The translations under genes were made by a program, and so were the position numbers. A stretch of 64,000 bases of DNA, from NCBI RefSeq assembly GCF_037201815.1, contig NZ_CP147407.1, forward strand, positions 744,001-808,000. Direction: 5' to 3'. The stretch is from Metabacillus sp. FJAT-52054. GTDB taxonomy: Bacteria; Bacillota; Bacilli; Bacillales; Bacillaceae. A model generated the notes under the pieces. That model had not been told where the DNA came from and made no database searches. It was given only the letters and a program-made list of their open reading frames with translations. Positions 16,357 to 25,079 of the stretch are shown in pieces; position 1 is the first letter of the stretch; each line of letters begins with the position of its first letter.

Positions 16357-16612
16357 GGGGTCAGTCCCGCGATGCTTCACCGCAAAGGGGGACAGAGACC
16401 TTTATCAGGAAGGCCTTATGGGACAAGGGTTTGCGAGCGAGGTGCCAGAGCTTTAGTGCGGTAACATTTTGCGGGACTGGCACGGTGCCAGTCCCGTCCT
16501 CCTTCACCGCATAAGGGGACAGAGGCTAATATCCTGGAGTCCTTATGGGTCAAGGGTTTGCGGGGGATGGTGCCCAAGCTTTAGTACGGTAAAATTTGAG
16601 GGGACTGGCCCC
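16357..16612. repeat. Tandem pair of ~128-bp repeat, family A
   Basis: Two copies with a period of 127 bases (TTCACCGC at 16376 and 16503). Each has GGGGACAGAG, GCTTTAGTNCGGTAA and a GGGACTGGC end; the junction between copies is the near-perfect palindrome GGGACTGGCACGGTGCCAGTCCC broken after 20 bases of common core. Lies between convergent terC and rbsK; no gene in 16301-16756. Confidence 0.8.
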
Positions 16613-16653
16613 ATTGAGAGTCTATTCGCCACCGATGAAGCGGACGAAATAAT

Positions 16654-16732
16654 TGATTACGGGCAGTTCCGTGTCGATAACGGGCAAAACCGTGTCGATA
16701 ACGGGCAAAACCATGTCGATTACGGGCAAAAC
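16654..16732. repeat. Short tandem array, ~19-bp unit
   Basis: About four imperfect copies of GTCGATAACGGGCAAAACC; the first has GGGCAGTTCC and two have GATTACGGG. Non-coding and adjacent to a terminator. Confidence 0.8.
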
Positions 16733-16755
16733 GACAATCCCTGCCTCCAACCATA

Positions 16756-16791
16756 CAAAAAAAGACGCACGGAGTTCCGTACGTCTTTTTT
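16756..16791. terminator. Bidirectional terminator before rbsK end
   Basis: AAAAAAAGACG and CGTCTTTTTT flank an inner CACGGAGTTCCGTA; the stem has A-runs on one side and T-runs on the other, so it works in either direction. The rbsK stop lies 46 bases to the right on the minus strand. Confidence 0.75.
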
Positions 16792-16837
16792 GTTGGTATC
16801 GGTGTGGCTCAAGATCTGCCAGCACTATCAAAAGTTG

Positions 16838-17740
16838 TTAAGAATTTCGTGTTTCCTCATCCAGAAGCTCTCGTTCGACCTCATCTCTTGATGGCATCCC
16901 GCCCTGCGCACCGAATTTCGTCACTGAAATCGAGGCTGCTTTGTTGGCGAAACGGATACTTTCTGGGAGGCTTTTTCCTTCTGATAGAGCTACCGCGAAT
17001 GCTGCATTAAAGGTATCGCCTGCACCTGTCGTATCCAATGCTTCAACCTTAAATGAGGGAATGACGGTTTCTTTTTTCCCGTCATGATAGCGGACACCGT
17101 TTTTTCCTTCCGTCACAAGCAGCTTATTCGGATTATCTTCAAGTGCTTGCTTAATGGAGGTTTCGCCAAAGATCAGCCTTGCTTCTGTTTCGTTTGGTGT
17201 CAGGTAAGATGCATTAGCCAATATGCTTTCTGCCGCATTTCTCGCTGGTGCCGGGTTCAAAAGAAGAGGAATGCGATACTGCCGGCAAAGCTCGCTTACA
17301 TGCTCCACTGTGTCTTCCGGAATTTCCTGCTGAATCAGAACCATCGAAGATTCGCGGATGACTGGAAGCGCATCATCAACAAGGGCAGGTGTCACAAGTT
17401 TATTGGCACCTTGGACAACAATGATGCTGTTGTCACCTTCCGCCAGAATGATATGGGCCGTACCGCTGGACGTATCACTAACGGATTTCACATAATCGGT
17501 ACGAACCCCGTTCTTATGTAAGTTGCTTACAATCGCTTCCCCATACGGATCATCTCCCACACATCCTACCATGTATACATCTGCTCCCAATCGCGCCGCC
17601 GCTACCGCCTGGTTCGCCCCTTTTCCTCCAGGGACGCTTTTAAAATCCTCCCCCAGAATCGTTTCTCCTGCTTCCGGACGCTTTGCTGCTGTGACAACAA
17701 GGTCCATAGAAGAACTTCCTATTACTGTGATGGTGGCCAT
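16838..17740 (-). CDS. rbsK: Ribokinase
   Basis: A 300-residue PfkB-family sugar kinase that phosphorylates D-ribose to ribose-5-phosphate. PfkB signature 1 is GGKGANQAVAAARLGADVYMVGCVGDDPYG, and signature 2 is DTTGAGDTFNAAFAVALSEG, which holds the catalytic Asp and the anion-hole glycines. IVVQGANKLV and LLVTEGKNGVRYHDG also match RbsK. No rbsD/rbsABC transporter genes are adjacent, so uptake must be encoded elsewhere, or ribose arises from nucleoside turnover. Start ATG is preceded by GAGGGATCGAT. Confidence 0.93.
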   Translation of the reverse strand: MATITVIGSSSMDLVVTAAKRPEAGETILGEDFKSVPGGKGANQAVAAARLGADVYMVGCVGDDPYGEAIVSNLHKNGVRTDYVKSVSDTSSGTAHIILAEGDNSIIVVQGANKLVTPALVDDALPVIRESSMVLIQQEIPEDTVEHVSELCRQYRIPLLLNPAPARNAAESILANASYLTPNETEARLIFGETSIKQALEDNPNKLLVTEGKNGVRYHDGKKETVIPSFKVEALDTTGAGDTFNAAFAVALSEGKSLPESIRFANKAASISVTKFGAQGGMPSRDEVERELLDEETRNS

Positions 17741-17901
17741 ATCGATCCCTCTTTCGTCGTTTTTCTTGTCTATCGCGGACTGTTATGATTCTGCAAATCC
17801 TCTGGCATGGATATGCCGGGACTGTGCGCTTTATTCAGATTTAAATTACTTGGTTAGACTGGCAACCCGCAAACAAAAGAACTGAAAAAAGCACGAAGAA
17901 A

Positions 17902-18282
17902 TCAATTTCCTTCCCCATGCTTTTTCTCTTCTTCCTTAAGCTTCTCCTTCACTTCATTCGGAAATAAATTGATTACCAGGGCAACAGGCAATAAATAACC
18001 GATAAAAGCCTGGATCGATGCAAACAATCTGGATAATTCAAACGGTGTAATATCTCCGAATCCGACTGATAAATTGGTGACGAGGCTGAAATACAGGCAT
18101 TTTAAAATAAGAGCGTAAAGAGTCAAACCTTTTTCGTCCAAGTAGTGTTCCTTCAGATGACCAGCCCCGCTTAATTCCAAGCCTAAGTATATTGCCGCAA
18201 AAAGGATAATGGAAACTAAGTAGATAACCGCAAACAGGAGAAACCCTGTCCAGGTTTTGTGCATATGGATACGTGGAAACAA
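17902..18282 (-). CDS. Two-helix potassium channel protein
   Basis: A 126-residue ion-channel (PF07885) protein. An N-terminal helix (TGFLLFAVIYLVSIILFAAIYLGL) is followed by a pore loop LVTNLSVGFGDITPFELSR, in which SVGFGD replaces the common TVGYGD selectivity filter, and then a second helix (AFIGYLLPVALVINLF). No RCK/TrkA-N regulatory domain is attached, so it is a minimal channel. The Tyr-to-Phe change in the filter occurs in some real K+ channels. The C-terminal tail is charged (NEVKEKLKEEEKKHGEG). Confidence 0.85.
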   Translation of the reverse strand: MFPRIHMHKTWTGFLLFAVIYLVSIILFAAIYLGLELSGAGHLKEHYLDEKGLTLYALILKCLYFSLVTNLSVGFGDITPFELSRLFASIQAFIGYLLPVALVINLFPNEVKEKLKEEEKKHGEGN

Positions 18283-18389
18283 GAGTACTCAATCCTTTCA
18301 GACTGGGGGTTATCGTACCCTTATACCCTTTTCCTTAAGAAATAGGCTATCTTACTAAAAATTTAACGATTGAAGTTGATATGACTCCT

Positions 18390-18665
18390 TTAATTTGGAA
18401 CTATTTTTTGGCTGTATAACCACTGTTCAAATTGCTTTGCACCGTAATCATAATCAAGTTCCTTCATTTCAACTGAAAAAATTCTAGTGCCGAAGTGTTC
18501 GAACGATAATTCGCTATCTTGAACGGGGTTTTTTAAATCGTATTGTTCAAAATCAAAGAAGATGTCCCAGATTTCTTGTGACTGCCTTTTATAAGCAATT
18601 GCTTCTAAATCAAAACCATTTTTGTAATAACCTAAGTGAAGATGGTATCTATCGTCATATAACAC
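18390..18665 (-). CDS. Hypothetical protein
   Basis: A 91-residue acidic soluble protein (MLYDDRYHLHLGYYKNGFDLEAIAYKRQ...). Rich in Asp, Tyr and Phe, without membrane segment or signal peptide. I do not recognise a family. Its lower GC and lone position resemble the immunity-type genes of the LXG locus, but there is no direct link. Confidence 0.5.
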   Translation of the reverse strand: MLYDDRYHLHLGYYKNGFDLEAIAYKRQSQEIWDIFFDFEQYDLKNPVQDSELSFEHFGTRIFSVEMKELDYDYGAKQFEQWLYSQKIVPN

Positions 18666-18716
18666 GTATACACCTTTTTATTTTTCATTGAAACCCGCAC
18701 TTTTTCTTATGAAGAA

Positions 18717-18741
18717 ATAAAGACCCCTAAAAGGAGTCTCT
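18717..18741 (-). terminator. Terminator after YitT/YczE-like gene
   Basis: AGACCCCT and AGGAGTCT pair around AAA; on the minus strand the stem is followed by TTATTTC. It lies directly beyond the stop of the membrane-protein gene. Confidence 0.55.
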
Positions 18742-18743
18742 TC

Positions 18744-19382
18744 TTATCCCGTCATTTCTTTCGTTTCCTTCATGGTTCCCGCCCTCTGCGTAATCCATTT
18801 AGAACAGAGAACGTAGGATCGCTGATAGATCGGACTTTGGATAAACGGATAGATGAACGTGAAGATAAAAACCGGTCCTCCGATGACTAATCCGATCACC
18901 ACCACAAGACATTCAATCAGAATTCTGACCCGGCTAATGGAAATACCCGTTTTATCAGACAGGGAAAGCATGAATCCATCTCTTGGACCGGCACCAATAC
19001 CGGCAGCGGAATACATGCCGCCGCCGATTCCCATCGTGATAATGGCCAGAAGCAGAATTCCTATATCTGCAGGAAGGCTGGACGGGCGGGGGAGGAAGCC
19101 GAGAAATAAAAAGGCATCCACCATCACTCCCACCAGGACAGCATTCAACAGGGTACCGATGTTTATGTACTTCCTGCCGATGAACAGGGAACAGCCAATG
19201 AGAAAAAGTCCGACGAGGATCGTCCATGTTCCGATGGTTAAACCAAATCGGTCCTTCAATGCAATATTCAGCATATCCCAAGGACTCACACCTAAATATT
19301 GAACCTGAATAGCCATTGCGATTCCATAGCTGAAAATTGTTAATCCAATGAGAAAAATCATCAATCTGAAACTGTACCGCAT
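18744..19382 (-). CDS. YczE/YyaS/YitT-family membrane protein
   Basis: A 212-residue integral membrane protein with about five or six helices. MIFLIGLTIFSYGIAMAIQVQYLGVSPWDMLNIALKD, the GxSPWD motif after helix 1, and GAGPRDGFMLSLSDKTGISISRVRILIECLVVVIGLVIGGPV are the hallmark repeats of this family. Its biochemical role is unknown. In B. subtilis YczE influences bacillaene production post-transcriptionally. Single gene. Confidence 0.85.
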   Translation of the reverse strand: MRYSFRLMIFLIGLTIFSYGIAMAIQVQYLGVSPWDMLNIALKDRFGLTIGTWTILVGLFLIGCSLFIGRKYINIGTLLNAVLVGVMVDAFLFLGFLPRPSSLPADIGILLLAIITMGIGGGMYSAAGIGAGPRDGFMLSLSDKTGISISRVRILIECLVVVIGLVIGGPVFIFTFIYPFIQSPIYQRSYVLCSKWITQRAGTMKETKEMTG

Positions 19383-19464
19383 CTGTCTTCCCCTTTTTTG
19401 CTTGTTAAAATTGACTATACGCCACTTGAGGGGGAAAATAAACTAAGTTTTTTGATGAGAGAAG

Positions 19465-19917
19465 TTAAAACGGCTTCAGCACCATCAGTGCGATTAAGAT
19501 GATGGCAGCGGAGTGAAGAAATCCATTATAAGGGGCCATGCTTTTCCCGATTTGATGATAGGATTCCGGCAGATCTTCACCCGTATGGCCATCAAGAATG
19601 GCTTTTTGCTCGGCAATCCGCTTTGGAAGAATACCGGCAGCAATTGGCTGCACGGCTACATAAATAATGAGAGAGGCAATGAACCATATTTTAGTGAATA
19701 GATCGGGATTGAGGATGCCGAGTACTAATCCAGTGACAAGAAGGGTGATGCTTCCGATTTTGGCGAGTTTTTCAATTCCTGCATTCACATGAATGGCAAA
19801 ATGTGCTTGTGCAGCTGTCTTAGGCCTGTTCATCAGAATTGGAAGGGCGAAGGTAGCCCCGAGTCCGCACACGGCGGCAATTACATGAATAAGAACAATG
19901 ATTCCATAAATGCTCAT
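19465..19917 (-). CDS. DUF2269-family membrane protein
   Basis: A 150-residue protein with four hydrophobic helices (YGIIVLIHVIAAVCGLGATFALPIL, IGSITLLVTGLVLGIL, IWFIASLIIYVAVQPIAAGILP, GFLHSAAIILIALMVLKPF). His in helix 1 and the overall layout match DUF2269. Function unknown; some relatives are predicted to bind heme. ATG is preceded by AGGAAAGG on the minus strand. Confidence 0.75.
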   Translation of the reverse strand: MSIYGIIVLIHVIAAVCGLGATFALPILMNRPKTAAQAHFAIHVNAGIEKLAKIGSITLLVTGLVLGILNPDLFTKIWFIASLIIYVAVQPIAAGILPKRIAEQKAILDGHTGEDLPESYHQIGKSMAPYNGFLHSAAIILIALMVLKPF

Positions 19918-20134
19918 AAACCTTTCCTCCTAGAATAATGATAGGATAATAATACCAAAATATAATCCGGAGTATTTAATAAATTACAAAATTTACAATT
20001 TGTAATATAAAAGTAAACTTGGAATATTTATCTTTTGAAACAAGACTAAAAGCAAAATACCAGGAATATATAATACTGTAACTCAGTCTTCCTGACATAC
20101 ATGAGGTTCATCACAAAGCGAGGAGGAAGTAAAG

Positions 20135-20482
20135 ATGGGTACAGTTGCCTTTATTCTTCAAATTTTATTAGGTTTAGCGTTCCTTTTCTTCGGCTTTAAC
20201 AAATTTGGTTCAAAGATGAACGAGGAGTTTACCCGCTACGGCTATCCGCAATGGTTCAAAATTGTAACTGGGATTGTCGAGCTTGTGAGCGGGGCTTTTC
20301 TGCTCGCGGGTTACTGGAACGATCAGCTGACGGCATGGGGCTCGCTGCTTGCGACATTAACGATGCTCGGAGCGGTTGTGACCCACTTGAAAGTAAAGGA
20401 TGCGGGATCGAAGTATACAGTGCCGGTTGTGCTCCTGCTGCTTTCAGCTCTTCTTCTGTATTTGAACAGCGGTAATCTTTAA
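20135..20482 (+). CDS. DoxX-family membrane protein
   Basis: A 115-residue four-helix membrane protein. FILQILLGLAFLFFGFNKFGSKMNEEFTRYGYPQWFKIVTGIVELVSGAFLLAGYW is the DoxX signature, followed by two further helices (SLLATLTMLGAVVTHL and VPVVLLLLSALLLYL). DoxX-like proteins form membrane complexes tied to thiol/redox stress, but the Bacillus members are mostly uncharacterised. GCGAGGAGGAAGT precedes the ATG. A terminator follows closely, so it is transcribed alone. Confidence 0.88.
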   Translation: MGTVAFILQILLGLAFLFFGFNKFGSKMNEEFTRYGYPQWFKIVTGIVELVSGAFLLAGYWNDQLTAWGSLLATLTMLGAVVTHLKVKDAGSKYTVPVVLLLLSALLLYLNSGNL

Positions 20483-20484
20483 TG

Positions 20485-20520
20485 AAAAAAGCCCCTTTTG
20501 CTTGGCATGAGGGGTTTTTC
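20485..20520 (+). terminator. Terminator after DoxX gene
   Basis: AAAAAAGCCCCT and AGGGGTTTTTC pair around TTTGCTTGGCATG three bases after the stop. Confidence 0.75.
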
Positions 20521-20579
20521 GTGTTCACCGAAATGGAATTAGGATATGATGGGGTAAAAGCAAAAGAACGGGTGACACG

Positions 20580-21578
20580 ATGAAAAAAGTGTACTGTATC
20601 GGCGAAACACTGATTGATTTTATCCCTCTTCAAAAAAACAAAGCGTTAAAAGAAGTCGGAGGCTTTGAAAAAGCAGCCGGCGGTGCGCCGATGAATGCTG
20701 CCATAGCGGTTGCGAAATACGGCGGGCAATCCGTAATGCTGACCAAAATGGCGAATGACCATTTCGGCGATTTCCTGATGGATGTGATGTGTGCCAACGG
20801 AGTCGACGTCTCCCATATTGTTAGGACCGACGAAGGGGAGACCGGTCTTGCCTTCGTATCCGTCGACAAGGACGGGGAACGAAGCTTTACTTTTTACCGG
20901 AAAAATGCGGCGGATTTGCTGCTGGAGCCTGAAGAGGTTGCCGGCGTTCAGTTTCAGGAGGGCGACTTTCTGCACTTCTGTTCCGTTGATTTGGTGGAAA
21001 GTCCAATTAAGCAGACCCATTTGAACGTGATCGAAGCTATTCGAAAGGCAAACGGCACCGTCTGCTTTGACTTGAATGTCCGAATCCCGCTCTGGCCTGA
21101 CGAAGCAAGCTGCCGGGAAACGATTCTGGATTTTGTTCCTCTCGCAGATCTTATTAAAGTATCGAGTGAAGAGCTAGAATTTGTCACGGCGATTCCGGAT
21201 GAAAACAAAGCCATTCAATCCCTGCTCTGCGGCCACGTCAAAGCCGTCGTCTATACAAAAGGAGGCGATGGAGCGGCAATCTATTTAAAAGAGGGCCAGG
21301 TTTTCAAAGATCCAGGCTTTAAAGTAACCGTCGAAGACACGACCGGTGCGGGAGATGCGTTTATCGGCGGATTGTTAAGCGAGTTGCTGAGCCTTGAGGC
21401 AAAACCGGACAGTCTCATTCAAACGCTGCAAACCCATCATGAACAGCTGCTTACTTTTTCCAATGCAAGCGGAGCACTTGCCGCATCTGTCAAAGGAGCC
21501 ATTGAAGCGGCACCTGGCAGGGAGAAGGTAATGAAATTTATCGAAGCTCAGCGGCCAGCGGCAGGCCATTTTAAATGA
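20580..21578 (+). CDS. PfkB-family carbohydrate kinase (fructokinase-like)
   Basis: A 332-residue ribokinase-superfamily kinase. The start YCIGETLIDFIPLQK and KAAGGAPMNAAIAVAKYGGQSVMLTKMANDHFGDF give PfkB signature 1. VYTKGGDGAAIYL and VEDTTGAGDAFIGGLLSELL give the catalytic region, with Asp in TGAGDAF. FYRKNAADLLL is the sugar-lid region seen in fructokinases. Substrate is inferred to be fructose or another ketose. No transporter or other sugar gene is adjacent. It has a weak Shine-Dalgarno site (AAAGAACGGGTGA). Confidence 0.87.
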   Translation: MKKVYCIGETLIDFIPLQKNKALKEVGGFEKAAGGAPMNAAIAVAKYGGQSVMLTKMANDHFGDFLMDVMCANGVDVSHIVRTDEGETGLAFVSVDKDGERSFTFYRKNAADLLLEPEEVAGVQFQEGDFLHFCSVDLVESPIKQTHLNVIEAIRKANGTVCFDLNVRIPLWPDEASCRETILDFVPLADLIKVSSEELEFVTAIPDENKAIQSLLCGHVKAVVYTKGGDGAAIYLKEGQVFKDPGFKVTVEDTTGAGDAFIGGLLSELLSLEAKPDSLIQTLQTHHEQLLTFSNASGALAASVKGAIEAAPGREKVMKFIEAQRPAAGHFK

Positions 21579-21639
21579 AGGAAAAGAAAATATCTTTACA
21601 TGGAACAGCAGATATAGCAGCGTAAGGAGGTCATAAATT

Positions 21640-22044
21640 TTGAAACTTGATCATACCGGGATTGCCGTTAGAAGAATAGATGAAGCGATTGATTTTTACA
21701 CTGAATTCCTCGGGGGCAAACTCGTCGAACGATATACAAGCGAAAAACCTGGGGTGGAAACCCACATTGCGGTCATCCACCTCGATAACCAGGTCATCGA
21801 ACTTCTCGAACCGACCAGCAAAACCTCGCCCATCGACCGGTTTATCAGACAGAAGGGAAAGGGTGTCCATCATTTGGCGTACGAAGTAGACGATTTGGAT
21901 AAAGCCATCGAAGAATATGAAGCACGCGGAATGACTTTTTTAAAGGATACATACCGAACCAATCCGTTCGGAAGAAGACTCATATATATGAATCCCGCCC
22001 ACACACACGGACAGATTATCGAACTTTGTGATTATAAAGGATAA
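21640..22044 (+). CDS. VOC-superfamily protein (methylmalonyl-CoA epimerase-like)
   Basis: A 134-residue vicinal-oxygen-chelate protein made of two beta-alpha-beta-beta-beta units. LDHTGIAVRRIDEAIDFYTEFLGGK is the first, with the metal-ligand His in DHTG, and GVHHLAYEVDDLDKAIEEYEARG the second, with HHLAYEV. QIIELCDYKG supplies a C-terminal Glu. This arrangement fits methylmalonyl-CoA epimerase or a glyoxalase-like enzyme. TTG start behind TAAGGAGGTCAT. No mutase gene lies nearby, so the epimerase role is tentative. Confidence 0.82.
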   Translation: MKLDHTGIAVRRIDEAIDFYTEFLGGKLVERYTSEKPGVETHIAVIHLDNQVIELLEPTSKTSPIDRFIRQKGKGVHHLAYEVDDLDKAIEEYEARGMTFLKDTYRTNPFGRRLIYMNPAHTHGQIIELCDYKG

Positions 22045-22273
22045 ATGGAAGCAGCGTCGGATTTCGTTCCGGGGCTGTTTTTTTATAGGTTATTATTCAT
22101 GCAGGTTGCAGTAATGAGCCTGTTGGAACTAGTTCATATCACTCATTTGTAAAATTAACTGGAAATAAGATGAGGACTTTCTTCCAATTGGGGTATATGG
22201 TAAAAAATGATAAAATTAAGAGTAGATGAATGTGGTATTTTGGCGAAAATAACTAGTTTTTGAGGTGAATGAG

Positions 22274-22726
22274 ATGGATTTATGGGGAGCGCTCAATAGC
22301 GCCCAATCGTACATCAGCGGCGGAATTGAAGGCTTAGAGGAGAAAATCAGAAAGCTTCAAAAAGCAAACAGTGACCTTTCCAAAGAGCAGGATCAGGGGC
22401 AAAGGGAGATTAAGATCATCCAGCAGCCGGATCTTGCCAATGAGTGGAAGGGTCCGCGTGCGAACGATTTTGATCAGTCACGTGAAGCGGCCTATAAGGA
22501 CATGGAGAGTGTCTTCAGCAAGGATTACGATGAATATCAAGAAAAAATCAGCAGTGAAATACAGAGATTGCAAAGTCAGCTGAATGATTTAAAGATGGCG
22601 ATGGCCTTTGCGTCTTCGATTGAAGATGGTCTAAAAGCCGTTGATGACACGCTTGAAAGTGCCCAAAAGAAATTGGCTTCAATCGGAAATGATATTGAAA
22701 GCCTGACGAAGAAGGTGTTCTCATGA
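22274..22726 (+). CDS. LXG-operon small protein, YwqH-like (DUF5082)
   Basis: A 150-residue largely helical protein (LEEKIRKLQKANSDLSKEQDQGQREIKI..., then SSEIQRLQSQLNDLKMAM and LESAQKKLASIGNDIESLTKKVFS). Such helical-hairpin proteins accompany LXG toxins and act as targeting or chaperone partners for type VII secretion (Lap-like). W in NEWKGPRANDFDQSR is the W-x-G turn of the WXG100-like fold. ATG 22274 is used because AGGTG lies 6 bases upstream; the in-frame GTG 22265 overlaps that site. First gene of the toxin operon. Confidence 0.85.
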   Translation: MDLWGALNSAQSYISGGIEGLEEKIRKLQKANSDLSKEQDQGQREIKIIQQPDLANEWKGPRANDFDQSREAAYKDMESVFSKDYDEYQEKISSEIQRLQSQLNDLKMAMAFASSIEDGLKAVDDTLESAQKKLASIGNDIESLTKKVFS

Positions 22727-22989
22727 CGGACATTAAGCTTGACCATGCTGAGGTTATGAACCAGCTGGCTGATATGAAAAAAGCGCTGTGCGAAATCAAA
22801 ATCGATCCTCCTTCCGCTGAGTCCCTTGGAGAAAATGAACTTAAGTTTACGAAGCTGTGGCTTGAAAAAGAGGAGCAAATCCATAAGTTCGCCGGTGAAT
22901 ACGTAAAAGCGGTCCTGAAAAATATTGAAGACACCGAAGACAACGTGAATTATTTGAGAGAGCAGGATGAAGCGATCACAATGAAATAA
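22723..22989 (+). CDS. LXG-operon small protein, YwqI-like (DUF5344)
   Basis: An 88-residue helical protein (DIKLDHAEVMNQLADMKKALCEIKIDPPSAESLGENELKFTKLWLEKEEQIHKFAGEYVKAVLKNIEDTEDNVNYL). It overlaps the previous gene by four bases (ATGA) and lies 22 bases before the LXG toxin. The order DUF5082-DUF5344-LXG is the same as ywqH-ywqI-ywqJ in B. subtilis. Probable second partner that binds the LXG helix bundle for export. Confidence 0.85.
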   Translation: MTDIKLDHAEVMNQLADMKKALCEIKIDPPSAESLGENELKFTKLWLEKEEQIHKFAGEYVKAVLKNIEDTEDNVNYLREQDEAITMK

Positions 22990-23011
22990 GTAAAGAGAGG
23001 CAGCGTGACGG

Positions 23012-25051
23012 ATGACCAAAATTTATGAATCAGACTCGTTAGCCACGGCCATTGAAGCACGGACAAAGGAGTATAGAGACCTCGAGGATAAGCTGATTGC
23101 CCTGGAAAAAACGTTTCAAGCACTTGTCGATAATACCGAATTTAAGGGCAAAGGCGCCGACAACATTAAAAGTTTTTACCAGGCCCAAATCGACCTGGTC
23201 ACGGACTGGAAAAAATTTATCCAGGCCGTTACTGATTTTTACAGCGACGTTCCGAAATGGGCAGAGGATTACAACCTTGCCGAATCCACTAAAGTTGCCG
23301 TTCCCTTTCTTAAGGAAGGACTCGAAACAGGTTCGAAAAACAGTAAAACGATGGTCGAAACGCAGCACAGCGATCTCGAGGGGATTTTAAAAACCATTCA
23401 TGATCTGATTTCCCTCACCGCTTTCTCCACAGAATCCTTCGACACCAACATGAAAAAAGCGGACACGAAAAGAAGTGAAACGGTTACGGCTGTAGAGAAT
23501 CTTGATACCTCCTATGAGGAAACCTACACGGCTCAGTCCAGTACGATCGGAGTCGTCCAGCAAGGCTATATGGCCATCATGAACGCAACCGCCAAAAGCG
23601 GTTCAGTCCAGCCCATGAATTTCAACGTCAAAACCTATCAGGCCGACCCCATCCACGTGGTCCGGAAAAACGTACAGGAATCCATCGAAGCCTACCAAAA
23701 GCAGCAAGAGGAAGCCCAGAAAATCCGCGACCAAATTGCCGCGGAAAAAGCGAGAATTGAAGCAGAAAAGGCCCGCATCGAAGCCGAAAAGAACAAACCG
23801 TGGTACGAAAAAACATGGGACGGCGTCAAAACATTTGCCGGGGAATTCAGCGGATACTATGACTCCGTCCGGGCAACCACAGGCGTCGATCCCGTCACCG
23901 GACGCAAGCTATCCAACGCCGAACGCGTAGCCGCAGGCGCCATGGCAGCCGCAGGCTTTATCCCCGTCGTCGGCTGGGCAGGCCGCGCCATCAAAGGCGG
24001 AAGTGCCATCGTCAAAACCGCCAAAGGCATGAACGCCGCCAACCATATGCTCGACGCCTACAAAAGCACAAAAGCCATGGACATACTAAACAAAACCGAA
24101 AAAGGAATCTACGGCCTCTACACCGCAAACAGCGCCTGGGAATTCGGAAGCGGCCGGGATATGTTTGGGAACAAGCTGACGGAGGAGCAGAGGCAGAATG
24201 CGCTTTGGAATGGGTTGACGATGGGGCTTGTTGGGGGTGGAGCTCATATTATTGATAAGGGCGGACTCCAAAAGCTCGGCAGCAAATTCCCATACAGCAC
24301 GAACTATGTGAAGGACAAACTCGCCAACGCCAACAACACCCTAAGGCAGATCGGCAGCCGGGTAGGATCTAGAACAGAGGATGCCTTCCGCAGTATGCGA
24401 AACGGCGCTGGCAACATCGGGACCAGAGTTAAGGACGCTGTGGATCAGGTTAAAAAGAGAGTGCTGGATATAGAAGTTCCAACACCTCGTGTATATAGCA
24501 CAGCAGGCGGTCCAGGTATGCCAATCGTTGATTGGGAGAAGCAGCGCCTTGGGGATATGATTCAGAGGATGGATGGCGGGGTTAGAGAGGTCACTCAAGG
24601 TAGCTCTCCTTTAAAGACATCTAAAACAGTTATTACTCGAGAAATGGAAGAGAAAATATTGGAGGGTAAAAGAAAAGTCCCGAAAAATGATGTAATTGGT
24701 GGCCACTCTCCTATAATAAATAATGACAATATTAAGTATGCAGTAGAAGTGCTTTCTACCAATAGCGATGGAACAAAGAATATTGTATTTACGAAGCAAT
24801 TTCCTGATGGTAACATATCTAAGTTAAAAAGAAGTACGTTGTTCCCAGATTCTTGGAGTGAGCAGCAAATAATTAGCAGTATAGCTGATGTTGGGGATAC
24901 ACCTGCTATAGCGTCTAGATTAAGGGACATGGCAACTTGGCATAGGACGAAGGTTGAGGGTGTGGAAATTGATGTGATTAAAGTAGGGGAAAATGTGACA
25001 AGTGGTTATCCTACAGGGAAAATAAATGCCCCTCGTCCGTCAGGATTTTAA
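23012..25051 (+). CDS. LXG-domain polymorphic toxin with EndoU-like C-terminal nuclease
   Basis: A 679-residue type VII-secreted toxin. Residues ~1-215 are the LXG export domain (helical; TEFKGKGADNIKSFYQAQ is the turn). Residues ~222-262 are a charged coiled coil (two AEKARIE repeats). Residues ~268-330 form the pre-toxin TG region (SGYYDSVRATTGVDPVTGRKLSNAERVAAGAMAAAGFIPVVGWAG). A constant linker runs to about residue 520 (MIQRMDG). The tip (~521-679) has KNDVIGGHSPIIN, KQFPDG and RSTLFPDSWSEQQIISSI, matching bacterial EndoU-type RNases. The tip is AT-richer than the constant part, as expected for an exchanged toxin. The next gene is the presumed immunity gene. No secretion-machine genes are in this window. 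Confidence 0.9.
   Translation: MTKIYESDSLATAIEARTKEYRDLEDKLIALEKTFQALVDNTEFKGKGADNIKSFYQAQIDLVTDWKKFIQAVTDFYSDVPKWAEDYNLAESTKVAVPFLKEGLETGSKNSKTMVETQHSDLEGILKTIHDLISLTAFSTESFDTNMKKADTKRSETVTAVENLDTSYEETYTAQSSTIGVVQQGYMAIMNATAKSGSVQPMNFNVKTYQADPIHVVRKNVQESIEAYQKQQEEAQKIRDQIAAEKARIEAEKARIEAEKNKPWYEKTWDGVKTFAGEFSGYYDSVRATTGVDPVTGRKLSNAERVAAGAMAAAGFIPVVGWAGRAIKGGSAIVKTAKGMNAANHMLDAYKSTKAMDILNKTEKGIYGLYTANSAWEFGSGRDMFGNKLTEEQRQNALWNGLTMGLVGGGAHIIDKGGLQKLGSKFPYSTNYVKDKLANANNTLRQIGSRVGSRTEDAFRSMRNGAGNIGTRVKDAVDQVKKRVLDIEVPTPRVYSTAGGPGMPIVDWEKQRLGDMIQRMDGGVREVTQGSSPLKTSKTVITREMEEKILEGKRKVPKNDVIGGHSPIINNDNIKYAVEVLSTNSDGTKNIVFTKQFPDGNISKLKRSTLFPDSWSEQQIISSIADVGDTPAIASRLRDMATWHRTKVEGVEIDVIKVGENVTSGYPTGKINAPRPSGF
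23826..24576 (+). repeat. Toxin constant-region block, copy 1
   Basis: DNA encoding the TG/linker region of the intact toxin. It recurs almost unchanged at 25642-26392 (same length, 750 bases) and in part at 27467-27960. Divergence begins abruptly after ATTCAGAGGATGGATGG, the junction with the toxin tips. Confidence 0.88.
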
Positions 25052-25079
25052 ATTTTATATTGTATAAAGGGTGATAAGT

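Noticed and set aside
16654..16732. CRISPR array
   Set aside because: Units are contiguous without unique spacers and there are no cas genes; the same holds for the 51.4-kb array.
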